Below, in pieces: positions 22,305 to 34,265 of a stretch of DNA of 64,000 nt (position 1 is the stretch's first letter; each line of letters begins with the position of its first letter). Source of the stretch: Diadema setosum (lineage: Eukaryota > Echinodermata > Echinoidea > Diadematoida > Diadematidae). The stretch is taken from the NCBI RefSeq assembly GCF_964275005.1, contig NC_092690.1, positions 7,746,336-7,810,335 on the forward strand. Direction: 5' to 3'. The position numbers and the translations under genes were made by a program. Below the pieces are notes generated by a model, which was given only the letters and a program-made list of their open reading frames with translations, did no database searches and was not told where the DNA came from.

Positions 22305-22337
22305 ATGCCTGAGCCCAGGCAGGCCACCTGCTCATGA
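22305..22337 (+). promoter_or_regulatory. uORF overlapping the PRDM start codon
   Basis: ATG at 22305 opens a 10-codon frame (MPEPRQATCS) whose TGA (22335..22337) overlaps the main ATG at 22334..22336. The layout ATGATG with an embedded TGA would suit termination-reinitiation or start-site competition. It needs the transcript to begin upstream of 22305, which the possible acceptor near 22236 allows. Confidence 0.45.
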
Positions 22338-24399
22338 TGGAGGCGGGCTACAGGGAACGCCAGGGTTACTATGGCAACGAGAGGGACAGCCAGCCGCCAC
22401 TACCGACCCAACACGAACAGCAGCAGTCGACGCAGCAGTCAGTCCTGCCCCACTATGCCCACCAGCTTCCCCACCATTCTTCACTCCTGCCGCCCGCATC
22501 CCACGTGCCCCAACATCCACTCCACCTCGCACAGCCATCCTACGTCCTGGACACTGGGGAGGAGCTGAGAGGCGGGGAGGAGTACCCTGGGAGGCACCCC
22601 GGACCGTCCACCGTACAGCAGATACATTCAGGTTTTGTAGCAGCTAATATATCTCATCACCTGCGTGGTAAAAGAACCAGGCTAAATCCTGCCTGCTTGA
22701 AAAATCACAAATCGATGATGTTAGTGCAGTTACATCGTATGAAAAACATTCACAATTTATGTCAAATAATGGACATCACAAATCAAAATTTGATTTCAGA
22801 GACTTTCAGAGACTTTGTCACCCTTCTGTCAGGCAGGAGACAATGTGTCATGTAGAAAAAAAAAAAATAGTGTATAGTCAGATTCTGAAAGGCAGCTAAA
22901 CTGGCGGAGGAATTGTACCTAAAATGAAAAATTACAAGCAAATTTCTTCATAACTCACCTGTTCACCATCAGATATACCAGAAAAATCTCATGCTGTGTC
23001 CTGCTGATTATCTATGTGGCTTGGAAAATTTGGAAAATATGTCCACTGGCATAGATATGGCCATATTTCATGCAAATGACACACAGTCAGTGCACTCTAC
23101 TCACCTTTTGTGACATTTAAAGTATGGTGAACAAGAAAAAAATGTCGGTATTCATAAACAAAGTGATTTATATATTTCTGCAAAGCTTAAGTCTCTAGGA
23201 ATATGAATAATTAACTTTCAGAAGGTGAAAATGTCTTTAGAACGATTGAGAGATGGTGTTTTGAGGCCCTTTTTAGACCACCTGAACCCGATCTGATGGC
23301 GAAATTTTGGTGACCAAAATTATGACGTCATGACATGGACGAATCAGCCCTGCGCTCGCTGATGTGATACGCTACCACTGCCTAACTTTGCACCTAAGCT
23401 ACGCTCTGAATCACGCCGCCGCGCGCGCCGTGGTTCGCATTCAAAGCGTGAATTCCACATGATGGCCTGAGTGCACCGAGGTATCTGTACGTGTCTTGTT
23501 TACTCTATCAAGCAAAAGTGAGTTATAATTTCACTTATTGAATCCATCCTCCTTCGAATTACCATGAAGTATACCTTTTTAAATTTCTACTTGCGCTTTC
23601 GCGCCTCAGTCTCTTCTCTTAAACGGCTTATAGTAACCGTTTAATAGGCCTAGTTAGTACAGTAGTAGAGCCTAACGTTACGGTAGAACAAGAACTCTGA
23701 CCTAGCTAACATAAGGATCTACGTAGTGGAGTAGCCTATGTTGGGTTGGACCTACTACTCATCGACCGCCTAATGTTTATTTGCTTGATAAGAATATTTA
23801 ACACTGAAATTCACGTAAAAAACTTGACCTACGTGATTGAGAAAATCCAGCTCTATCAAATGCCGTTGTTCCCTTTTCGATTCGAAGTTTCAGTGCAAAA
23901 ATGTCGCCAACGAACTAGCGTGGCCTCGTTTCAGCTCCCCGCGGTAAATCGCGTTATCAGGATCGACCGCTGTTTTTTGCATTGACAATGCACGCAAACC
24001 GAGTTGTATTGAACACCGTGTTGTAGAAAACGTCAACGAAGCTTTTTAGGAACTTCCATAGACATTACATTGTGATGTCATGTGTAATACAATTCAGTGA
24101 AAATATTCATTCGAAATTTTGTCCTTGATTAAAACCATTAATGAACAGTGAATTATCGCGTTTTCCCACACCATCCTCATCTACATTCAAAGCCGATCCA
24201 TTTTTATGTGCTTTGCGCGCAGACGAAGTGCGTACTAAGTGTTCAGTGCGAATTAGTTCGAATTATACGCGGTCGGTTTAAAAGAATGTGGTCGATATGT
24301 AGTGGGGCTACCATACACACCAAACTAGCTCTCCGGCGGGGACTCGGCGGTTCGCTACTGACGTTGCTTCAGACTATATTATTAGTATTATTATGGCTG

Positions 24400-24430
<31 letters not shown>

Positions 24431-27400
24431 TTCATTCATCTCTTCTTTTTTTTTTTAATAATGGTACATTTTACCCTGCTGTTTCTGCCGATAAAGCAGA
24501 TGCGACTAAAGACAGGCAAGGTACAGTATTGTATTGCATCCGCTCACAAAGAACTACATGCTTTATGAATGGCGGACTCGATGTAGAGCTAGCTAGCGCT
24601 GCACACTCGATCGTAAAGGGTACGTTCGTCCATGTCATGACGTCATATTTTAGGGCCCCGAAAAAGACGGCCGTTCTGCAGCGAAAATCGGTGAAGTAAA
24701 TCAGTCAGTTTTAACTCGCGATTTTTCAGTGGTACGAATATATTTAAAAAAGTCACATAAAAAATCTGTTTTAACAGACATTTCCCTCTGCTTTGACACC
24801 TTCTTTTGTATGATTTTCTTGATTTTAATGTCTCGTTCACCATCCTTTAAATGTATTATGAAAACATTCATGTACTGTTAAAGGGATGGTACAGTTTTGG
24901 TTGTGATGGAGATTGAAGTTTCCAACATTTTTTTGATGATGATTTTTTTGAGATAGAGAGAAGCTTCTGATGAAATATGAAAGAGCATATAATTCTAAGA
25001 GGAATTCAATGTTTATTTGATGAAAATTGGTATTGAAACGGCTGAGATGGCAAGAGGTGGGATGCACCTTTTATTAGGATCACTGTTTTACTTTGTTTGT
25101 GGATATCTCAGCCATTTTAAACCAGTTTTTATCAACTAAACTTCAAATTCCTCGTAGAATGATATGCTTTTTAACTTTTCCGAAGGTAATTTTAAGTGTC
25201 TCAAAAATAGTTAAAAGCTGAATTCTCCTTGACCAATACTATACCATCCTTTCAGCATCCTATGTTAGTGAGAGAAAGAGAGAGAGAGAAAAGTAGAATC
25301 GTGATTTTGTGTTTGCAGAGAGCGTCCAGCTATTGTCGAACTCTTCAGCAACCCACGATCACCTGCCCCACCACCAGCAACAGTTTTCGACCCACTCTCG
25401 CCAGCAGCTCACCCAACTGCGACCTGCCCGCCAGGCAGCTGCCTTCACCCCCACGGCCTCGGACCAGCCAGAGGCAGGGAACCAGCCTTCAGCCAGCGGT
25501 CAAGTGTTTGTGACCCACACACCTTCCCAGGTCAGTTTAGCCGGTGAGCGTCAGTCCACTTGACTGACTTCATCTTACACTAAAACACCAACTTCATGTT
25601 CAACTTGAATCTGAGTATCAGAGCAAAAGCAAGCAAAGAGACTGTTTGAATAGAAATTCGACTTAATTATTAGGCATAACATAAGAAAGTAACAGTTTTG
25701 TATACATTCATGAAAGATTTTGGTCCCAACTACCAATGCAAATTAGAGGTCAGCATCTCACTACTTTTCCAATAGTTTGCAGAAAATCAATAAAATTCAT
25801 ATAAAATTCTATTTCCAGTATCACAAGTTTCTCTTCAGAGACAAAACAATGACCAAAAGATCAATGCAATACAAAATATATAACGTCACTGGGGCGACAA
25901 GACCTCATATTTACAAAATATCAAATGTTCAGGAGAGCCAAAAAACATGGCGGCCAAAGCACGATAGCAAATGGGATAGCCTTTCTTTTGATATTCCATG
26001 GTGGCTTCACTTTTGGGGTCAAACAGCTAGGATTTGTACAGGACATCACTTAACTGATTATTCACCATAAATCCCAAAATGTAATTTTCACCAAAATTTG
26101 AGATACAAGGTCGTGTCACCCCAGATAAGATAAAGATACATAAAGATAAACATACATACCTTTTGTACACCTTGTATGTCATACTATCGTTAATGAAGAT
26201 CTCCCATAGAGTCCCAGATATCATGTCCCACCTGAGTGACCTTTCATGGTGATGAATGATATCACCTCAATGGCGTATCTTCTGTCGTAAATGTGTAGGG
26301 GGCGGAAACTGCCCAGGATGATTCCAAAGCGGTTGCAGCAGCAGAGGGAGGCGTCTCGGAGACGATCATCGAAGTCTGCATCCCGACAGCTCCTGCAGCA
26401 TCGACGTCTTCAATGCCCATGGATCAGACAGTCCCAAAGAAGCGTGCTGTGCGGCTGGCACTGGCAGAGACGCAACAACAACAACAGCTGCAGCGACAGC
26501 AGGAGGAAAAATCAATCCAGAAGCGGAGCAGCGTCCTGCCGTCCCCACCGGTCATCCCCCGTGACGTATGGAAGCCGGACATTCCCATCGGCCTTTCGTT
26601 CCTGTTCTCGCCGGATGGCAGAAAGATATCGGGCATTAGGGCGGAGCGTTCGCTGGAGAAGGGGGCCCGGTTCGGACCTTTCAATGGCAAACTCTTGGAC
26701 GAGGAAGTGGGCAGTCTGAGAGATTCCTCGTGGGAGGTGAGTGTCCTGTCCGTGTAACTTGCAAGAATCTCTCAGCGAAAACTCCTTATATCATATACTT
26801 ATTAAAGCAACACTGCACACTGGCGCTTGTCTGATGGTCCAGGACCAGCAAAAATCACTGTTGCACCAGTGACTTTTTCAGAAATGGACCAGTAAGAAAT
26901 GGAATAATTTGGTACCTCTCGTTGCCAGGCAGGTTGGACCTGTAGAAAAAATGGGTTAGTGCACAGCCCTGCTTCAAGGGAAGACCGTGTGTGTATTCAG
27001 TTTCAGATTTTCAAAACCTGTGATATATGTTTCAATGTCCCTGAACCAGGACGGACAAATCCCAGCTGCTCAAAGTGTGGTGGAAAAGTAGACATAATGA
27101 TAAACTTTTGTAATGCTCTTGTTATTTAGTGGTAATTTTTTGTTTTTCCTGATGATTTGCTGGAGGCTTTCTTTCTTGAGTAGCCAGTATTACAGAAGTG
27201 AATACGTACTTAACAGCAAGGATTATAATGTGAACCTACCCAGTTTGGTTGATGGAAATAGATCTTTTTTTACATACTTTGTTTTATGAGATGGAGAAGG
27301 ATGTTATCTTCATAGACATTGAAGGGATCATATATTTTTAGCAGAGACAGGGATTCAGATTTTAACTTTTTAGATTTTAACGAGATTAGAAACCACTTAG

Positions 27401-30400
27401 GAGTTTACAATTTTAAGACGAATTAAAAGTATATTTGATGAAATTTGGTTTTGAAATGGCCGAGATATCCAGACACAAAGTAAAGCAAAGTGGTACCAAT
27501 AAAATGTGGGTCCCACCTTATCATAAATGTGACCGTGCATCACAAAACGAACAAAAAGTTGCACGCACTGATTTTGTTTGAGGACTGAAAAATGGTGAAA
27601 AGGGTCAACCTAGTCAATTTTGACTTTTTTATATTTTCTGAAAGAGCAATCTTCTTTTACATTATGCTAAAATTTGGGATCATAAAACGAACAGGAAAGT
27701 GTGTTTTTTAGCAGTTTATCTCGGACACTTTTTTAGGAAAGTGTGATTAGGTGTGTCTTTAGAGTCCCCTTTTCATTTCTTAAAAACCCTGTACACACTC
27801 TTCACTTTCAACTCTAATAACTTTAAAGAGGATGATGCTACTGCTTTAAAAGTTGGCATTTATCATGAACAGAATGTGTTAATAGAACATGCCCAATTTC
27901 AGCTTAATCTGATAATCCCTTCATTGTGCTTAATCCGGTGGTTGTCATCCCGTTTTGTCCCATTCATTGCACAGGTGACACGGCTTGGTAAAGATTAAAC
28001 GCTTGAATAGAACCTGTGCTTCAGAGCCTCTTTTCTCAGTTCACATTTTCCAGAGTGTGTGCTTTCTTTCCAGTATTTAGGTACATTGTAGGTTAGGGAA
28101 GTCCATTTGAATTGAGTTATACATCATTTTAAAGCTGAGAGTCTGCTCTTTCCGAATCTGCCCTTAACTAAAAATCCATGTTTGGCGACTTTTTGTTGGT
28201 TTTGTGATGCAGGGTCACAAATGGAGTCTGTATGCCCATGATTTTTATCATGGCTTCTACTGAAACACTGAATGATTATTTTTATGAAAGGCAATATGTC
28301 ACTCAATAGCAGCAATACGCAGTTTTCATCACTCATTGCTGTTTTGCTACCTCCCCAGCTGTGCCTGAGGGGCAAGGTATTCTTCTACGTCGACGGCCAG
28401 GGCCGGAGCTACAACAACTGGATGGCGTTCGTGCAAAGCGCCAACGAGGAGGTGGAGCAGAACATGGAGGCCTTCCAGTCGTACGGGGACATCTTTTTCC
28501 GCACCACCAAGGTCATCGAGCCCGGCAACGAGCTGCGCGTGTTCTACAGCGAGGACTACGCCAGCCACGTCGGCTTCAAGTCCAAGCTCAGCGATCTCAG
28601 TTTCAGCGCAGGTGGGGCTTGTCTCGTGGAGCTAGACAACAGATTGATAGACCGTTGAACACACGTTAGTGTGAAAGAGTTTGAATCCATTGAGGATGAG
28701 TCCCAAGTATACTCGGGCAAGTGTCTATGGGAAATGCGTGTTGTAGCAAAATCAGTCCGTCCTCAACGGGTTAAAAGAAAGAAAGCTATGTATGGGAAAC
28801 GCGTCTTGCAGAAAAATCAGCCTGTCCTGAACGGGTTAATAATCAAATGCTTCCACTGTGATTTAAATGTCTTTAAAAGATAAAACTAGATAAACGGAAG
28901 GGTGCAAATTTAATTTCTGTTGGGTAAGTGAAGAAACGGTGTAAAGTTCAGCTTATAATTTTCGCAAACTGTGATAATATCTGTCACAGTTGCATATTTG
29001 CAACTGATAGTTGATGCCGATGTCATTACTTCCCAGACATGTTTGCACCATTCTTTCTGTAAGTGCTTCTGAATGAAAAATTTAGATTTGCAAGGATTTA
29101 ATCAATGATATTTGCCAATGGGCGGTGGTTTACCATTACTAAACACAGTATGGACTAAAATCGAAGTTCACAGGATTGAGTGAAGTATCATCATACTAAA
29201 TACAATTTTCTGAATAGTATTAGGCATATCTTTGAGAAAGAGATTAAAGATCAAATTGAACCCCTCCCCCCAGAAAAACTTGGTCTGAAATGGCCCAGTT
29301 AAAAAAGAGTTAAAGGGATCGTATAGTTGTGGTTGAGACCTAATTTCAGGTTTCTAACATTTTTTGGTGAGATAATGAGAAACCTTGTATGAAATATGAA
29401 AGAGTATGTAATTCTATGAGAAATTCAACGTTTATTTGATGAAAATTGGTTTTGGAATGGCTGAGATATCAAAAAAAGAGTGATTCTAATAAAGTGTGGG
29501 ACCCACCCACTCTTTATTACGATCGCTTCGTTTTCTTTTGTTTTTGGATGTTTCAGTCATTTTATTTTCGCGCTAGTTTCTGGTTGCGTGAAATGCGAAA
29601 ATTTCCACTTTTACAGTATTTCAAAAATTGTTGCTGTAGTTGTATCACCATTACTATCATTCTCATCATAGCATATGTTTATTGTTTTTACTGTAATTTT
29701 TTCATGAAAATACAGAAACAAACAACTTCCCATGCCGTGCCTGTGAGCGGTCCTACAATTCTGCCAAGGGCCTCCTGAGACACACCAAGATCACCCATGA
29801 CCCCGTCAGGGCCTGCGAGATGAGACCAGTGGTGAAGTGGGAACCTCGCAGCACCCCTGATGACTCCGAAGGCAAGAAAGCAGAAGACAGCGCAAAGCCG
29901 GCTCCTCCCTCGAAGCCCACTCCCGCCCCGAAGCCCGCTCCGGCGTCGAAGCCATCCCCGCCCCAGCCTAAGCAACAGTCGGTACCGCCACAGCCATCAC
30001 CACCACCGCCTCCCAAGCGAACCGTCTTGACCCGCGACCCCACCTTGCGCTCGGTGGAGGAGCGCTTTATTTGCACCACCTGTGGAAAGAACTTCCCCAC
30101 CCGGGGCCGACTGGCCGCCCATGAAACGTTCCACGAGTACAACTCTGAACTCACCTGCCACATTTGTGGGGAGGGACAGATGAACCCCCATATCCTGGCC
30201 AAGCACTTGGTCACCCACAAGGCCAAGCCCTTCAAGTGCGCCACCTGTGGCAATGCATTCGTCACCCGCAACATGCTCAGCCGCCACGAGCGCCTGTCGC
30301 ACACCCTGAACCACGCCTGCAGAGTCTGCGGCAAGCGGTTTGCCAAGAAGCGCGAGTGCTCACGGCACGAGAAGGAACATCCAGAGTGGCGCAGCTTTAA

Positions 30401-32085
30401 GCCCGTTACTGTCTCAGTCCGGAGGTATAAGAGAGCAAACCCCAAACCACGACGTGGTATGTCATAACTTTAAAAGCAAAAAATTTAAAGTGGAAATCCA
30501 CACTTAAAATTACTTTGTGTTCAAGCAGAAAAATCATATGAACAAGACAGTGAAAATACGAAAAATTCAGACCAAAGGTGTGGAAGGAATGTTTTTTGAA
30601 GTTTAAATCAATCAAACATAAAACAGGAATTCTGTGATGTCACAGATGAGCTCCCCCCCCCCCCCCCCGCTTGCTCTGTCCTATGAAATTCGAAAAATTT
30701 CATGTGCCCATCAAACATCAAATAAATTTCCACTTGTGTATGCCCATGATACAATTGTAACCTTTCTGTACAATCTCAGTATGCAATACATGTAGTCCAC
30801 CACTAGTAACGAAAAAAGAGAGATTTTTGTTGAATTCTATGTGCAGTGCATGGAAGATGACATCACATGCTTAAAGCTCCTTGATAACATCTGCAGACAA
30901 AAAAAAAATGCTGCTTTAGTGCTTCAAAATAGTTCCAAAATGTGAGTAATGGATAAAAATGACCAGCATGAAATGTTCATTTGTATAATCATTGTTTAAT
31001 ATTGTTGAATATACAAAATGTGAACAATAGTTACTCTAAAAACTGTTTTATTGAGAAAATTAGTGATATATCCTTATATTTGTGGCTTTATGGCAAAAAT
31101 TTTGTTCAGTATTGTGTTTTGTGATACAACTGAACTATACATATGCATTAAATGTGATAAATTGAAAATTTTCAGCCTTAGTTTGACTCTCAAAAAGCCT
31201 TCCAGCTCTCTAACCACATTCCATTTACCATTTCCTTGATTCTTTCCTTAAGACATTGAGGAAGATGTTTCAGAGAGTGAGCTGTGTGATGCACCTGACC
31301 ATGAGCTCGAAGTGGAGATTGAAGAGCAGGACGATGACGGTGAGTCCAACCCGAACCTCACCAGGGACATGCTTGGGAAGAGGACCAACCACTACGACCG
31401 GCCGCGGCCCTACAAGTGCCGCTTCTGCAGCAAGCGCTACCTCTCGCGCAAGGCCAAGACCGACCACGAGGCGGAGGTGCACACGAAGAAGTGCGACTTC
31501 AAGTGCACGCACTGTCCGCAGGTGTTTGCCACGGAGATGCGGTACGTTGAGCACGTGAAGCGCCACGTGGAGAACCGCCCCTTCCAGTGCCACCTGTGCC
31601 CCAACGCCTTCGCCTCAGAGAGTGCCCTCATTAACCACCAGGGCGAGCACAACGGGCAGAAGCCGATCAAGTGCGACGTCTGCGGCCGGGGCTTCCGCAC
31701 GCGCCACTTCATGACAGCGCACAAGCGGCGCATGCACAAGGTGCAGCAGATGCGGTTCGCCTGCTCCTTCTGCAACAAGCCCTTCTCCGACAAGGGCAAC
31801 ATGATCAAGCATGAGCGGCGGCACAAGGGCATCCGGCCGTTTGTCTGCCTGACGTGCGGTAAGGGCTTCACCAGCAAGTTCTGCCTGACCTCCCACAGCT
31901 ACACCCACACGAACGAGAGGCGCTTCGGCTGCCCCTACTGCGAGCAGAAGTTCACCCTCAACCAGCACCTGACGAATCACATCTACCGGCAGCACACCTC
32001 CAGGGCGTCCAGCTTCGATGGGCAGTCAAAGGGTCCAAGTGAGCCTCCCGTCGCAGTGGAGCCGTCAGACATTGCAGGGCAGTGA
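22334..32085 (+). CDS. PRDM-family PR/SET-domain zinc finger protein (6 coding exons)
   Basis: Nuclear transcriptional/chromatin regulator by family. Coding exons: 22334..22631, 25319..25530, 26299..26736, 28359..28611, 29716..30456, 31253..32085; all introns are GT-AG and phases agree (1,0,0,1,1), giving 924 aa. An in-frame TGA at 22310 precedes the ATG. Residues 1-250 are Gln/His/Pro-rich. The PR/SET domain spans about 258-388 (FGPFNGKLL, SSWELCLRGKVFFYVDG, NNWMAFVQSANEEVEQNMEA). Twelve C2H2 fingers follow: one at 407-428, a Pro/Lys-rich linker 445-500, four at 518-622, an acidic stretch 649-677, and seven at 701-895. The first finger lies soon after the PR domain and is separate from the rest, as in PRDM10-like proteins, but I cannot fix the subfamily; PRDM9-, 14- and 15-like are alternatives. 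PR domains often lack methyltransferase activity, so activity is not implied. Introns contain family B, C and H elements. Confidence 0.93.
23316..24651. repeat. Inverted repeat pair bounding 1.3 kb of PRDM intron 1
   Basis: 23316..23343 reads AAAATTATGACGTCATGAC and on to GGACGAA; 24625..24651 is its reverse complement with one base missing. Both contain the palindrome TGACGTCA (CRE/ATF-like). The enclosed DNA is richer in CpG than its surroundings. It may be a DNA transposon whose outer ends have diverged, or an internal promoter region. Confidence 0.45.
24882..25250. mobile_element. Family B palindromic TTAA element in PRDM intron 1
   Basis: Preceded by TTAA (24878..24881), begins AGGGATGGTACAGTTTTGG and ends CCAATACTATACCATCCT, followed by TTCA (decayed TTAA). 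It ends 68 bp before coding exon 2. Confidence 0.7.
27323..27519. mobile_element. Left half of a family B element
   Basis: AGGGATCATATATTTTTAGC to GTGGGTCCCACCTT; the right arm is missing. It abuts a family C element that begins 9 bp later. Confidence 0.55.
27528..28218. mobile_element. Family C element, intact copy (691 bp), PRDM intron 3
   Basis: Ends TGTGACCGTGCATCACAAAA and, inverted, TGTGACCCTGCATCACAAAA. The interior has long AT-rich arms shared with the copies at 6532 and 52988. No transposase. It ends 140 bp before coding exon 4. Confidence 0.7.
28681..28839. mobile_element. Family H short TTAA MITE plus partial second copy
   Basis: The 94 bp unit 28681..28774 runs from TTGAATCCATTGAGGATGAG to CCGTCCTCAACGGGTTAA, with GTGTCTATGGGAAATGCGTG inside. 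The last 65 bp recur at 28775..28839 (TATGGGAAACGCGTC, GTCCTGAACGGGTTAA). The matching full copy is 34173..34265. Confidence 0.6.
29314..29568. mobile_element. Family B element, right end lost, PRDM intron 4
   Basis: TTAA (29310..29313) then AGGGATCGTATAGTTGTGG, the usual GAAATATGAAAGAG landmark, and the centre with AAGTGTGGGACCCACCC. It stops abruptly about 150 bp before coding exon 5. Confidence 0.6.
30484..30736. repeat. Dispersed inverted-end repeat in PRDM intron 5
   Basis: Starts TTTAAAGTGGAAATCCAC and ends AATAAATTTCCACTT; contains a 16-17 base C run. Probably another short MITE, single copy in this window. Confidence 0.35.
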
Positions 32086-32094
32086 CCCTAACCA

Positions 32095-33620
32095 GTGACC
32101 ATAACTCACAAACTTTTTGTATGCAACTCTCTTTGATCATAGCAAACATAAACACCGACTCAACTCATAACACTTTAAGTGTATGCTGCAAGGTGACCCA
32201 CTATTCTTGTCGTGAACACTAAAACCTTTGACAAGTGACATTCTAGTGTATACTTTAAGGTGACCTTTTTTCATCATGGCTGAGACAAATACCTCCCTGT
32301 AAAATATTACCAGGTGATTGTCTTTGCGTGCAAACAATTTAGCCATATATGCCATGTGGCGAGTATTTCAAATCAGAGTGAACACAAACTCCATCACGGC
32401 CTGAAACGCTCTAAGACATGCAACCACTGCGTCCATGTTGTCGCAGCACAAAATGAAACAAAAGCACCAGTTTGCCAATGAAATGTTGATATTTCATCTT
32501 GATAAACTTGAATGTTCAATTCAATCCAATCGAATTTACTTCATTTCTATTCATCAAAATAATCAGTTAATATATTGCTTTGACAATTTGTACGAAGTAA
32601 AAGTCATATAGTACAATACATTGTACTTCTTTGATCATGGTGAACACCAATTCCACTCTGACTAATAGTGTATAGATGTGACAATCGCAAGAACACCAAC
32701 CAATCTCGGCTAGGAACTATTTTATTTATGCCCCAAGGTAATTATCTGTGATCATGATAAAACTGCAAACACCATCCCGTCTGGTAATAACTGTGGTGTA
32801 TGCCTCGGCGTGGCTCTTTTTGATCATGACAAACTTAAACCCGCCTTGGCTGATAGCACTTTCATTTTTGTTGGGGGGGGGGGGTGTCCCTCATTAGTCA
32901 TGATTAAACACACCCACAACCTTGACCAAGTGTGCTTCTAGGTAGCTGTTGTGTGTCATGGTAAACACAAAACACTCAACACTTGAGCCAGGGTGGTCTA
33001 TGAGGGTTTTCAGCATTTTGCTGCAACATGCTCAAATTCTTGCGCAACATCATCAAAAGCCAGAAACATGTTGTGCAACATCCTCTAGAATTTGCAACAA
33101 GCTCAAAATAAAATGTATTCAAACATGTGAAAAACATGTGCAAAACACACAAGAATCATCAAACTACCTGGTACTTAGATACTTGTGTGCAAAACATGAG
33201 AGAGAACATTGAATGTAAGCTGCACAAAGAGAGATAAGCTGCGAAATATTGCATACTACGTGCTTGTGATGTGCACTTTGCACACATACAATTTCTGCAA
33301 TATTCTCAGATCCTGAGCTTGCAGCACGCTCAAATTTCAAGTTGTGAACCACCCTGCTTGAACGCAAATGCTACACTGGCAAGTTCAACCACTACCCCGG
33401 TTGACACAAACACCATCCCAGGTGATGACACTTCAGTGTATTCAACAAGATGATCCTCTATGTGCAACATGGCAAACACAAACACCATATTGGCAAGTGT
33501 AACAGTTAGTGTATGCTACAAATTGACACCCTTTGATCCCAGCAAAGGGGAACACCAAATTTTCCTCTAAACTTGTGGTGTATGTCACACAGTACGTTTG
33601 GTTTGTGGTACGGTAAACGC
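32095..33620. repeat. Decayed tandem array (about 65-80 bp units) after the PRDM stop
   Basis: Words recur in the same order at least eight times: TGATCATGG/TGATCATGAC, then AAACACCATCC or similar, then GGCTGATAACACTT-like, then TAGTGTATGC, then AAGGTGAC. Clear instances lie near 32131, 32207, 32273, 32633, 32753, 32820, 32898, 33400 and 33470. The array probably forms part of the PRDM 3' UTR or its flank. An AATAAA is at 33107..33112. Confidence 0.5.
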
Positions 33621-34172
33621 TGATATCTATGCATACAAATATTTTCAGATAAGGCAGTTGATCAGACATTTTTGCAAGTTGTCAATGTAATGTGGTCATC
33701 ACGTGAACAGGATTGATATGATGTGAAAGTGACTTCTCAAACAGACCATTTGATAAATTGTTAAAAGAAGATCAAATCTCTCTCAAAAAGAAATAGTATT
33801 CCAAGGAGTTGAGCAGGGGGCTCGATAACAACTAGTAGTCACTTGATATTGCAACACTAGTGTGTTCACCATGGACGGTGTGCACGGGGCAAATACTCTG
33901 TTTCATGTGTCAAAACTTTTGCACGTTGTTGGCTTTGCGATGGACAGCCTATAAAATATTTGTGGGGAAAAAAGACCATTGTGAAAATGTCGGTGTGTAC
34001 AGTTATCGAGAACATCACCATTTGTGATAGCACGAAATATTGCCACCTGTAGATCAGAAGAAGCATTCAACCTATGAAGGTACTCAGGAGTGTATGGCTG
34101 TGTGAATTAGATGGAATCTGGAGAAATATGAAATCATAGAACCACCAGACCTCGGTCTTATAGGTGACTGAC

Positions 34173-34265
34173 TTAACCCATTGAAGACCAGTCCCGAGTA
34201 TATTCAGGCAGGTGTCTATGGGAAATGAGTGTTATAGCATAATCAGACCGTCCTCAACGGGTTAA
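34173..34265. mobile_element. Family H short MITE, full copy (93 bp)
   Basis: Ends TTAACCCATTGAAGAC and GTCCTCAACGGGTTAA are inverted repeats with TTAA at both extremes. The interior has CCCGAGTATATTCAGGC and GTGTCTATGGGAAATGAG. Confidence 0.7.
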
